Shown piece by piece: positions 55,692-63,289 of a stretch of DNA of 64,000 bases. Every line of letters begins with the position of its first letter. The stretch's first letter is position 1. The position numbers were made by a program, and so were the translations under genes. The stretch covers positions 3,720,001 through 3,784,000 of the forward strand of contig NZ_CP054212.1 of assembly GCF_013285385.1 (NCBI RefSeq). The letters are read 5' to 3'. This DNA comes from Paramixta manurensis (GTDB taxonomy: Bacteria > Pseudomonadota > Gammaproteobacteria > Enterobacterales > Enterobacteriaceae). The notes under the pieces were generated by a model. The model ran no database searches and was not told where the DNA came from. It was given only the letters and a program-made list of their open reading frames with translations.

Positions 55692-56636
55692 ATGCGCGAT
55701 AGTTCAATTTTATCTCCCGACCCGCTTTCAGACCTGCTCGATTTCCTACAAGTGAATTGCGACTTGTCGGGACGTATTATCGCAGGCGGCAGTTGGGCAC
55801 GCCGCTTCGCTAATCTGGATTCGGTTAAGTTTTGCGCCGTCACCAAAGGGAACTGTTGGTATACCGTGGCTGGCAAACCTGAGCCTAGGGAAGTGAAAGC
55901 CGGTGATGTGCTGATTACCAATGGTACGCGCACGTTGGTGCTGGCGAGCGAGCGCTCCCTGCTTGCTGGCGCCATCACCCAGCCGCTTGCCCAGGATGAT
56001 GACGACAATTATCGGTTTGGCGAGGGGGATGATTTCCGGATGCTTGGGGGAATTGTCAGGATTGATGCCGACCGGCACGCACTGCTGTTACAAGGATTGC
56101 CGTCGCTAATCCATGTACACGGTACCACCGAGGAGGCCGAGCCTATTTCCTGGCTGCTTAAGCAGTTAGTGATAGAAATGGAAAGCGCCAGGCCGGGAAG
56201 ATCGGTGGCAATCGCAGGATTAACACAGCTTTTATTTACTCAGACCTTACGCGCTTATTTGGCTCACGCACCGGCTGGTGATGAGGGATGGCTAAAAGGT
56301 TTTGGTGATGCGCGATTAGCCATTGTGCTCGGCAGCATTCATGGCGATCCCGCACGGGATTGGGGCCTGGAAGAGCTGGCACGTAAAGCCGGGATGTCCA
56401 GAACATCTCTGGCGGTTCGTTTTCGTGAAATGATGGGAGTCCCTCCTCTCACTTACCTGACCCAGTGGCGGATGTATATCGCAAGGCGCGAACTGCTGGC
56501 GGGGGCGTCGATTTCCGAGGCTGCCGCTGCGGTGGGTTATTACTCTGAAAGCGCCTTTAGCAAAGCCTTTAAGCGTGTGATGGCGGTAGCGCCCGGACAA
56601 TACCGCCGAACGGCACGAACTGGCGAAACGCGGTAA
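55692..56636 (+). CDS. AraC family transcriptional regulator
   Basis: 314 residues: an N-terminal cupin-type domain (about 25-190, with FCAVTKGNCWYTVAGKPEP and VKAGDVLITNG) and a C-terminal AraC double HTH (about 205-305) with WGLEELARKAGMSRTSLAVRFREMMG and the signature ISEAAAAVGYYSESAFSKAFKRVMAVAPGQYRR. It likely controls the divergent SDR gene and perhaps itself from the 80-base shared promoter region. The effector is unknown. Confidence 0.93.
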   Translation: MRDSSILSPDPLSDLLDFLQVNCDLSGRIIAGGSWARRFANLDSVKFCAVTKGNCWYTVAGKPEPREVKAGDVLITNGTRTLVLASERSLLAGAITQPLAQDDDDNYRFGEGDDFRMLGGIVRIDADRHALLLQGLPSLIHVHGTTEEAEPISWLLKQLVIEMESARPGRSVAIAGLTQLLFTQTLRAYLAHAPAGDEGWLKGFGDARLAIVLGSIHGDPARDWGLEELARKAGMSRTSLAVRFREMMGVPPLTYLTQWRMYIARRELLAGASISEAAAAVGYYSESAFSKAFKRVMAVAPGQYRRTARTGETR

Positions 56637-56659
56637 AATAATCCGTCGAGGTTGGCGGT

Positions 56660-57355
56660 TTATTTTACCGGGCTGAACATCTCTTTTCGCCAGTGCCGCC
56701 ATTTTTGCTGAAGTTCGCGCCTCGGAAGCGTGATTTTCTCTTCCAGCACGGCGAGCCGGACGATGCGATCGACGCGAAAATGACGAAAATCGCCTTTAGA
56801 CTCGCACCAGGCAATAAGCAGGCAATGGTGTTGGTCATAACCCAGCACCACCGGCCAGATAATCCTGCTGGAGAGCTCACCACTGGCGGCGTGATAGTGC
56901 AATAACAGCTTTTTTCCCTGCCGAATCGCCATTCTGATTGGGCGCGTATCGGGTTTGTTATCGCTGCACGGTTCCGGTTTTACCGCGACCGCCGATTCCG
57001 TCACCGCACCGATCAGTTTCGCCGGCAACGCCGATAAAATTTTCGTCAGTACGTCGCTGGCATTATTTGCCAGGGTGGCGTCCGGCAATTGGCGCACGAG
57101 TTCGACCCCCAGCCAGATAGCCTCAAGTTCTTCGGCTGTAAACATCAGCGGGGGCATATCATAGTCGGCGCTGAGGGTGTATCCGGCACCGGCTGTTCCC
57201 TCAACCGGCACTCGCTGACCCGCCAAATCTGCAATATCTCGGTAAACCGTGCGCTTTGAGACCTCTAGCTCTTCGGCCAACCGCGCGGCGGTTACCGGAC
57301 GGTTTGAGCGCCTAAGTATTTGGATCAGTTGAAATAACCTGTCTGCTCGCCGCAT
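56660..57355 (-). CDS. YafY-type HTH/WYL transcriptional regulator
   Basis: 231 residues with an N-terminal HTH_11 (MRRADRLFQLIQILRRSNRP, then LAEELEVSKRTVYRDIADLA) and a C-terminal WYL domain (residues about 135-215), here with LLLHYHAASGELSSRIIWP and FRVDRIVRLAVLEE. WYL domains bind small ligands or nucleic acids. The gene is divergent from a VOC-fold protein 90 bases away and probably regulates it. It is convergent with the AraC gene, 23 bases between the stops. Confidence 0.92.
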   Translation of the reverse strand: MRRADRLFQLIQILRRSNRPVTAARLAEELEVSKRTVYRDIADLAGQRVPVEGTAGAGYTLSADYDMPPLMFTAEELEAIWLGVELVRQLPDATLANNASDVLTKILSALPAKLIGAVTESAVAVKPEPCSDNKPDTRPIRMAIRQGKKLLLHYHAASGELSSRIIWPVVLGYDQHHCLLIAWCESKGDFRHFRVDRIVRLAVLEEKITLPRRELQQKWRHWRKEMFSPVK

Positions 57356-57445
57356 TTTTTATCCTGTTGCCACCACGTTGTCAGCATACCTGGAGGATGA
57401 TGCTATCAGAAGCGGCGCGGTTCGCCGCCATAATGGAGCCCATCG

Positions 57446-57841
57446 ATGAAATTTGTTTCGGTACGTCTTATTGTTCAAAACCTACCAGCAATGGTTCAGT
57501 TTTATGAAAAGGTCACCGGCGTGCGTGCTGAATGGCTGGCACCGGTTTTTGCAGAAATTATCACCTCTGCCGGGGTTATCGCACTGGGCAGCGTTGAGAC
57601 GGTCGCGTTGTTTAAAGAGGGGAGCGCCCAAGCTTGCTATAACCGGTCGGTTATTCTTGAATTTATGGTGCAAAATGTCGACGCGGAATTTATGCGTTTA
57701 AAAGACCATGTCGATCTGGTGCATGCGCCAAAAGAGATGCCGTGGGGGAATAGAACGTTACAGTTTCGGGATCCGGAAGGCTCGCTGGTGTCTCTGTATA
57801 CCCCAGTGAGCGAGGCGGCAAAAAAGCGTTTTGCGCGTTAA
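57446..57841 (+). CDS. VOC/glyoxalase-fold protein
   Basis: 131-residue single-unit vicinal-oxygen-chelate protein. It begins MKFVSVRLIVQNLPAMVQFYEKVTG and ends with LQFRDPEGSLVSLYTP, the usual beta-alpha-beta-beta-beta repeats of glyoxalase, fosfomycin and bleomycin-resistance folds. Which of these, if any, it performs cannot be told from sequence. GGAG precedes the ATG. It is divergent from the WYL regulator. Confidence 0.9.
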   Translation: MKFVSVRLIVQNLPAMVQFYEKVTGVRAEWLAPVFAEIITSAGVIALGSVETVALFKEGSAQACYNRSVILEFMVQNVDAEFMRLKDHVDLVHAPKEMPWGNRTLQFRDPEGSLVSLYTPVSEAAKKRFAR

Positions 57842-57863
57842 GCGTGCGTTTGGCGTAAAGTGT

Positions 57864-57887
57864 GGGGCTTCATGATGGCCCCTTTTT
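57864..57887 (+). terminator. Rho-independent terminator of the VOC gene
   Basis: GGGGC / GCCCC stem (57864-57868, 57878-57882) followed by five T, 23 bases past the stop. Confidence 0.75.
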
Positions 57888-57951
57888 ATCGGTGCTGGTT
57901 CTATTAGAGGTATCATCCTGTAGTGAAACGATAGCCGGATACTTTTTTATT

Positions 57952-58413
57952 TTAATCTTTCTGCTTAATCAATTTTCCATTTGCTTCTTCAATATAGGAC
58001 CCCTCTCCTATTTTATATTGTAATCTTCCTTTTCTATTATCTTCTATTGTCATAACCCAGTTTTTATCAATGCAATTTTCCTTTTTTTTCATATCATCAA
58101 AACAGAGGCGATCATATTTTTCAACTTCCTTGTAACCCTCTGCAAAATCCCAAATAGAGATATAAAACCTTCCTTCCGCATTCGGAGAGGGAATATTATA
58201 TTTGTTTTTAAGGAAAGCTTCATTTTTTTGCCACCAGGTAATTTTACCCGCATCTGTTAAGGGTGGATTACTGATAAGCACAATACTCATGTGGTCCACT
58301 TTACCCACTTTATGGATAGCAACTAAGGTAGTCGGATATGAATATTGATACCCAATCCAGCCCGCACCGGCTGAGATTAGAATTAATATAGCTATAACTA
58401 GATGCTTTTTCAT
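57952..58413 (-). CDS. DUF943 family protein, copy 3 of tandem array
   Basis: 153 residues starting MKKHLVIAILILISAGAGWIG, a single N-terminal membrane helix or uncleaved signal, followed by a periplasmic-type domain. The family core is visible: VLISNPPLTDAGKITWWQKN, WDFAEGYKEVEKYDRLCFDDM and NCIDKNWVMTIEDN, with two conserved cysteines likely to form a disulfide. The ATG at 58413 is chosen, one base after the stop of the upstream copy (TAAaATG). It is last in the DUF3289-DUF943-DUF943-DUF943 series. GC content is about one-third, far below the neighbours. Function unknown; immunity to the DUF3289 protein is a hypothesis. Confidence 0.87.
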   Translation of the reverse strand: MKKHLVIAILILISAGAGWIGYQYSYPTTLVAIHKVGKVDHMSIVLISNPPLTDAGKITWWQKNEAFLKNKYNIPSPNAEGRFYISIWDFAEGYKEVEKYDRLCFDDMKKKENCIDKNWVMTIEDNRKGRLQYKIGEGSYIEEANGKLIKQKD

Positions 58414-58420
58414 TTTAATC
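58363..58420. repeat. 58-bp direct repeat, unit 1
   Basis: Perfectly identical to 58823-58880, covering the end of one DUF943 gene, the TAAaATG junction and the first codons of the next. The units are 460 bp apart, the length of one gene, which points to a recent duplication or gene conversion. Confidence 0.95.
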
Positions 58421-58873
58421 CTTTTGCTTGATAAAACCCCCATTCTGCTCAATATAAGATGTTTCATCTACATCATATTTTATTTTACCATTACGAGACT
58501 TGCTTATTGTCATTAGCCAATTTTTATCGATACAGTTTTTACTAGTTTTCATATCATTAAAACAAAGGCGATCATATTTCTCTACTTCTTTGTAGCCATC
58601 AGAAAAATCCCATATATAAATGGAAAATCTTCCATCTGGGCGTGGTGTAGGGACGGCGTATTTCTCTTTAAACATTTCCTGATTTGCTTTCCACCATGCC
58701 AGTTTTCCTTTATCAGTAAAAGGTGGGTTTTTAATAAGCACATCTGTGAAATCGTTGTCATCAGTATCTTTATGGATAGCCACTATTGTTGTAGGATGCA
58801 TCTTCTGGTATCCAACCCAGCTCGCACCGGCTGAGATTAGAATTAATATAGCTATAACTAGATGCTTTTTCAT
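58415..58873 (-). CDS. DUF943 family protein, copy 2 of tandem array
   Basis: 152 residues. Its first 16 residues equal those of copy 3 (MKKHLVIAILILISAG), with one membrane helix followed by the DUF943 domain: VLIKNPPFTDKGKLAWWKAN, WDFSDGYKEVEKYDRLCFNDM and NCIDKNWLMTISKS. It starts one base after the stop of copy 1 and ends one base before the start of copy 3, so the three are probably read by re-initiating ribosomes. It is AT-rich like the whole cassette. Confidence 0.88.
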   Translation of the reverse strand: MKKHLVIAILILISAGASWVGYQKMHPTTIVAIHKDTDDNDFTDVLIKNPPFTDKGKLAWWKANQEMFKEKYAVPTPRPDGRFSIYIWDFSDGYKEVEKYDRLCFNDMKTSKNCIDKNWLMTISKSRNGKIKYDVDETSYIEQNGGFIKQKD

Positions 58874-58880
58874 TTTAATC
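58823..58880. repeat. 58-bp direct repeat, unit 2
   Basis: Second perfect copy of the repeat at 58363-58420, spanning the start of DUF943 copy 2 and the end of copy 1. Confidence 0.95.
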
Positions 58881-59336
58881 TTCCTGCTTAATCAATTTCC
58901 CATTTTCTCCTTCAACATATGACACTTCTCCGATATCATATTGCATCCCTCCACCTCTGGTATTTTCTATAGTCATCACCCAATTTTTATCAATGCAATT
59001 TTTCTTTGTTTTCATATCATCGAAACAAAGCCGATCATATTTTTCCAGTTCTTTATATCCATCAGCAAAATCCCATATCTTAATATAAAAGAACCCTTTT
59101 ACGTTTGAGTCCGGGACATTATATTTTTCGCGAAACTTATCAGCATTCTGCTTCCACCAGTTAATTTTACCTTTATCAGTAAGTGGCGGATTCTTGATAA
59201 GTACGTTGCTTATAAAACCGTCTCTCCCCATATTATGAGTAGCAACAAGAATAGTTGGATATGTTTTTTGATACCAGATACAACCGGCAACAGCAACAAT
59301 AATAACCAAAAAGAAAACTGCCAAATATTTTTTCAT
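58875..59336 (-). CDS. DUF943 family protein, copy 1 of tandem array
   Basis: 153 residues, the most diverged of the three. It begins MKKYLAVFFLVIIVAVAGC; V-A-G-C at 16-19 could serve as a lipobox, whereas the other copies have Trp at that place. The core motifs are VLIKNPPLTDKGKINWWKQN, WDFADGYKELEKYDRLCFDDM and NCIDKNWVMTIENT. Its ATG overlaps the DUF3289 stop by four bases (ATGA), coupling its translation to that gene. This coupling is what would be expected of a protein needed alongside its upstream partner. Confidence 0.88.
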   Translation of the reverse strand: MKKYLAVFFLVIIVAVAGCIWYQKTYPTILVATHNMGRDGFISNVLIKNPPLTDKGKINWWKQNADKFREKYNVPDSNVKGFFYIKIWDFADGYKELEKYDRLCFDDMKTKKNCIDKNWVMTIENTRGGGMQYDIGEVSYVEGENGKLIKQED

Positions 59337-60175
59337 ACTCTCTCTCCCTCAATCTCAATCGTCGCTTCCATATTGGTAAAAAATGGTCGGTGCCCCAGCT
59401 TTTCATAGCGTTGCAGAATAAACCAGATGCGGAAGAAGTGAAACTGGTGGAACTGTTTTTTCATCATATCATGGTGATCGAGACCAAAATGGTCCTGTAC
59501 CTTATAATGTACCACCGCTCGATAACGATTATTTTCAACGTGTAGTGACCGGAGCGTGATATGTGTCGCCCAGGTATCATGCACGCTAATTCCTAAGCCA
59601 TTAATACTATCCCAGAGACTAATAAATTTAGGCAACACACTAGTTTTCACCCCGTCTTCAAACTGAGTAAAGTTAAAGGCTGGAAAATAGCCACGTTCCC
59701 AGTCTATCTCCTTAGCCAAAGTTTTTTTTATTGTTCGTAACGAACTATCTTTGGTCTTATCATTAACTATCTGTTCCCGCAGTGCCAAATCCAGCCAACC
59801 ATCACGAAACGGCGCGCCATTATTATATTGCATATGGGTAATCATACGATCAATCACCGTACGATAAGGCCCCCAAAACGAAAATAGCCTGGCCTTCACG
59901 CGCATCTCGTCAAACAGAATACGTGCGCACTCCTGACGCGTTATCTTTGCGCCACTGCCCGGCGGACGCGAACCGTGAAAGCGTGATTGCGGCAGTTGAA
60001 ATGGGGTAAGACGCGTTAACGTCCAGGGATCGACCTGCGATGAAACCATCTCCAATAGAAAATGTCGCCGCAGTTGGGTTTCGGTTAAATCTCCGTAGCG
60101 CATGTCAACTGCGCCGTGATCATCCATCCACTTTTGCGATCTAAAAATCACACAGGGTAACTGTAATGCTGGCAT
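59333..60175 (-). CDS. DUF3289 family protein
   Basis: 280-residue protein of an uncharacterised family. Family-like segments are the start FRSQKWMDDHGAVDMRYGDL, the ILFDEMRVKARLFSFWGPY block, MITHMQYNNGAPF, and the strongly conserved end SVHDTWATHITLRSL, VHYKVQDHFGLDHHDM and FRIWFILQRYEKLG. Several His and Asp residues there could form an active or metal site, but none is proven. No signal peptide, membrane helix or PAAR/VgrG domain is visible. The start has a perfect AAGGAGGT ribosome site. It heads a coupled operon with three DUF943 genes. A toxin/effector role is inferred only from layout. Confidence 0.85.
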   Translation of the reverse strand: MPALQLPCVIFRSQKWMDDHGAVDMRYGDLTETQLRRHFLLEMVSSQVDPWTLTRLTPFQLPQSRFHGSRPPGSGAKITRQECARILFDEMRVKARLFSFWGPYRTVIDRMITHMQYNNGAPFRDGWLDLALREQIVNDKTKDSSLRTIKKTLAKEIDWERGYFPAFNFTQFEDGVKTSVLPKFISLWDSINGLGISVHDTWATHITLRSLHVENNRYRAVVHYKVQDHFGLDHHDMMKKQFHQFHFFRIWFILQRYEKLGHRPFFTNMEATIEIEGERV

Positions 60176-60202
60176 TGCTTACCTCCTTGTAATAAAAGCG
60201 AA

Positions 60203-60316
60203 TTACGCTTTCAACTCATTCCAGTTGGCCGTTTTTCCATCAGGCCGAATCCATTCTAACCATCCGGTTATTCTGCGCAATACCGAAACCACTAACCCAA
60301 GCCATTTTGGCTGCAC
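60203..60316 (-). CDS. Small ORF upstream of DUF3289, possibly a remnant
   Basis: 37 codons starting at a GTG (QPKWLGLVVSVLRRITGWLE, ending DGKTANWNELKA) and stopping 27 bases before the DUF3289 gene, same strand. There is an in-frame stop just before the GTG and no ribosome site. It has a tryptophan-rich amphipathic part. It could be the 3' scrap of a lost upstream gene of the cassette, or chance. No family recognised. Confidence 0.25.
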   Translation of the reverse strand: MQPKWLGLVVSVLRRITGWLEWIRPDGKTANWNELKA

Positions 60317-60412
60317 GTTCTACGTTTTTTCCTGTTTGTTCATCCACTTTGCGACGCTGCTGGCATTCTGACAACTTGAAGTCACCGGGCTTTTCCGTAA
60401 CACTGACTGCAT

Positions 60413-60428
60413 GTGTAAACGCTTACCT
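60413..60428. promoter_or_regulatory. Candidate GalR/GalS operator before galR
   Basis: GTGTAAACGCTTACCT matches the GalR/GalS operator GTGNAANCGNTTNCAC at all fixed positions except the last two, with the central CG intact. It ends 17 bases before the galR ATG, which fits autoregulation. Confidence 0.7.
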
Positions 60429-60445
60429 GGGAAGAATTCAAGCCG

Positions 60446-61450
60446 ATGGCTACCATAAAGGATGTCGCCAAACTCGCCGGAGTTTCCGTTGCAACGGTTT
60501 CCCGCGTGATTAATAACTCACCGAAGGCCAGCGAAAGCTCGCGCCAGGCCGTCACCAGCGCCATGCTTCAATTGCAATATCATCCTAACGCCAATGCGCG
60601 TGCGCTGGCGCAGCAATCCACTGAAACCATTGGTCTGGTGGTGGGCGATGTGTCCGATCCCTTTTTCGGCGCAATGGTGAAGGCGGTGGATGAAATTGCC
60701 TGGCAGACCGGCAACTTTTTGCTGATTGGTAACGGCTACCACAATGAGCAAAAAGAGCATCAGGCGATTGAGCAACTGTTGCGTCACCGTTGCGCGGCGC
60801 TGGTGGTACACGCGAAAAAAATCCCCGATGAAGAGCTGGCTCCGCTAATGATGCAGGTTCCGGGTATGGTGTTACTCAACCGTATGCTGCCGGGCTTTGA
60901 AAAGCGCTGCATCGCGCTGGATGATCGCTACGGCGCATGGCTGGCGACCCGGCATTTGATCCAGCAAGGGCATCAGAACATTGCCTTTATTTGTTCTACT
61001 CACGCCATTTCCGATGCTGAAGATCGCTTGCAGGGATATTACGATGCGTTAAAAGAACATCACCTGCCGTGCAACGATCGGCTGGTAGCATTTGGCGAAC
61101 CGGATGAGGTTGGCGGCGAGCAGGCGATGACGGAATTATTGGGACGCGGCAAAAATTTTACCGCCGTTGCCTGTTATAACGATTCGATGGCCGCCGGGGC
61201 GCTGGCGGTGCTCAGCGATAATGGCTTAACGGTGCCGGAGTCGATGTCGCTGATGGGGTTTGATGATGTATTGGTTTCGCGTTACGTGCGCCCGCGCCTA
61301 ACCACTATTCGCTATCCGATTATTACCATGGCGCAGCAGGCGGCCAGCCTGGCCTTAGCGCTAGCGAATAATCAGCCATTGCCGGAAGTGACCAATATGT
61401 TTAGCCCAACGCTGGTACGTCGCCACTCGGTTTCCGCGCCGGGCGGCTAA
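60446..61450 (+). CDS. galR: HTH-type transcriptional regulator GalR
   Basis: LacI-family repressor of galactose genes, inactivated by galactose. The 334-residue protein has the N-terminal HTH (MATIKDVAKLAGVSVATVSR) and hinge helix (HPNANARALAQQ), then the periplasmic-binding-like domain with VVGDVSDPFFGAMVKAVDE, ALDDRYGAWLATRHLI and GFDDVLVSRYVRPRLTT. It is about nine residues shorter at the C-terminus than E. coli GalR (343). Its stop overlaps the stop of the convergent GNAT gene by four bases. Confidence 0.96.
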   Translation: MATIKDVAKLAGVSVATVSRVINNSPKASESSRQAVTSAMLQLQYHPNANARALAQQSTETIGLVVGDVSDPFFGAMVKAVDEIAWQTGNFLLIGNGYHNEQKEHQAIEQLLRHRCAALVVHAKKIPDEELAPLMMQVPGMVLLNRMLPGFEKRCIALDDRYGAWLATRHLIQQGHQNIAFICSTHAISDAEDRLQGYYDALKEHHLPCNDRLVAFGEPDEVGGEQAMTELLGRGKNFTAVACYNDSMAAGALAVLSDNGLTVPESMSLMGFDDVLVSRYVRPRLTTIRYPIITMAQQAASLALALANNQPLPEVTNMFSPTLVRRHSVSAPGG

Positions 61451-61920
61451 TCCGCCGCCAGCGAGCGGTGATACACCCGTACCGGTTTATCCGGGTACTC
61501 CAACGCCTCGCCGATATAGCGCCAGCCGAAGCGCTCATAATAATCGGCGAAGGTGGCCCAGAGATGCAGTTGCCGGTAGCCACGCGCACGGCACCATGAC
61601 ATCACATGCTGTTGTAACGCTTCACTCAAGCCCTGCCCGCGCCACGGGTTATCGATATACAGCGCCGCCAGCCACGGAAACAGATCCTGGCGGCTAATTA
61701 AATCGCAACGCCAGGCGCCGACTGTCGCCACCGCGCGCTCCCCCACCAGCGCCACAAAAGTCTGCGGAAGATCCGCCTGTTGCAGGCTGCTGTGGATCAC
61801 GCTGGCGAAAAAAGCGCGGCTGTTCTCACTGCCAAATGCTTGCCACAGCCAGTCAGTCACCTGTTCCGCATGCTGCGGCGCTTCATCAAGCGGCACAATA
61901 CGCCAGCCGGGCGTAGTCAT
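61447..61920 (-). CDS. GNAT family N-acetyltransferase
   Basis: 157-residue acetyltransferase. Motif A, which binds acetyl-CoA, is seen in ALYIDNPWRGQGLSEALQQHVM (Q/RxxGxx-type loop), followed by YRQLHLWATFADYYERFGWRYIG, the usual fourth-strand region. It lies two bases after the lysA stop on the same strand and is probably co-transcribed with it. E. coli has ygeA near this place instead. The substrate is unknown. Confidence 0.9.
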   Translation of the reverse strand: MTTPGWRIVPLDEAPQHAEQVTDWLWQAFGSENSRAFFASVIHSSLQQADLPQTFVALVGERAVATVGAWRCDLISRQDLFPWLAALYIDNPWRGQGLSEALQQHVMSWCRARGYRQLHLWATFADYYERFGWRYIGEALEYPDKPVRVYHRSLAAD

Positions 61921-61922
61921 GG

Positions 61923-63176
61923 TTATAACTCCAGCGCCAGCAACTGCTGGATAGTTTGGCGGCGACGAATCTCACGCGGCTGACCGTTTTCAAACAATAC
62001 TTCCGGAATTAGCGGGCGGCTATTGTAGTTGGATGACATTGACGCGCCATAGGCGCCGGTATCGTGAAACACCAGATAATCTCCTGGCCGGGCCACCGGC
62101 AGCGCGCGGGTTTCCACCTTGCCGCCCTCCTGCTGGGTAAACACATCGCCCGATTCACACAGCGGCCCGGCGACTACGCACTCGACGGTTTTCTGCGTGT
62201 CAATGTGACGCGCATCGCCCGCCAACAGTGAAATATGGTGATAGCTGCCGTACATCGCCGGGCGCATCAAGTCACTGAAGCCGGCATCAACCAAGACGAA
62301 GTGGCGGCTACCCATCGCTTTCACCGCCCGCACTTGTGAGACCAGTACGCCAGCCTCCGCCACCAGAAAGCGCCCAGGCTCGATTTCCAACCTAATCGGA
62401 TGCCCGAAATGCGCCGCAATACGTTCACGCGCCGCGTTCCACAACCCAAAATAGTGTTCGGTATCAATCGCCTCTTCGCCTTGATGGTAAGGAATTGATA
62501 AGCCGCCGCCAGCGGAAATCGCCGCAATATCCGCGCCGAAGTGAATCACTTGGTTGACCATTGCATCACACACCTGTTCAAGGTGGCCATAGTCCACCCC
62601 GGAGCCGATATGCATATGAATGCCAACCAGTTGGAGATCGTAACGCCGAATGGCCTGTAGCGCCTGCGGCAAATCACTATGCCAAATACCGTGTTTGCTG
62701 TTTTCACCGCCGGTATTGGTTTTCTGGCTATGCCCATGCCCAAACCCAGGGTTCACCCGCAGCCATACGCGATGGCCGGGAGAAACGGCGCCAAGTTGAT
62801 GTAGCATATCGACCGACCCGGCATTGACCGGCACCGCCAGTTCGGCGACTCGCGCCAACGTGGGCGCATCGATCACATCGGCGGTAAACACCATCTCTTC
62901 GCCGCCCGGTTCAAACCCGGCCACCAACGCGCGCTCAATCTCACCGAGGGAAACCGAATCCACCTTTACGCCTTCGGCGCGCATCAGGCGCAAAATATGA
63001 ATATTTGAACAGGCCTTTTGTGCGAAACGGATGGTATCGAACTGGCGTAGCTGTTGAATACGTTGACGAATGATTTCTGCATCATAGGCCCAAAATGGCC
63101 CGTCATAATGGCGCGCCAGCGGCAGCAGGTTTTGCGCAGTCAGCGCGGTTTCGGTGTTATCGAGTGAACGTGGCAT
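61923..63176 (-). CDS. lysA: Diaminopimelate decarboxylase LysA
   Basis: PLP enzyme making L-lysine from meso-diaminopimelate. The 417-residue protein (E. coli 420) has the Schiff-base lysine in IRFAQKACSNIHIL, the phosphate-binding glycines in SAGGGLSIPY, HMHIGSGVDYGHL, the IEPGRFLVAEAG loop and the active cysteine in GPLCESGDVF. It is divergent from lysR, which normally activates it when diaminopimelate is present; the 113-base shared gap holds the control sites. Confidence 0.97.
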   Translation of the reverse strand: MPRSLDNTETALTAQNLLPLARHYDGPFWAYDAEIIRQRIQQLRQFDTIRFAQKACSNIHILRLMRAEGVKVDSVSLGEIERALVAGFEPGGEEMVFTADVIDAPTLARVAELAVPVNAGSVDMLHQLGAVSPGHRVWLRVNPGFGHGHSQKTNTGGENSKHGIWHSDLPQALQAIRRYDLQLVGIHMHIGSGVDYGHLEQVCDAMVNQVIHFGADIAAISAGGGLSIPYHQGEEAIDTEHYFGLWNAARERIAAHFGHPIRLEIEPGRFLVAEAGVLVSQVRAVKAMGSRHFVLVDAGFSDLMRPAMYGSYHHISLLAGDARHIDTQKTVECVVAGPLCESGDVFTQQEGGKVETRALPVARPGDYLVFHDTGAYGASMSSNYNSRPLIPEVLFENGQPREIRRRQTIQQLLALEL

Positions 63177-63289
63177 AACAATCTCCCTGGTAGTCCGTCT
63201 ATTACGCCATAATCGAGGATTATCGAAAAATATCTGTTTTGAGCCATGCTATGCAAATATGATATAGCTCTGATTAGGGAGAACCTCTT

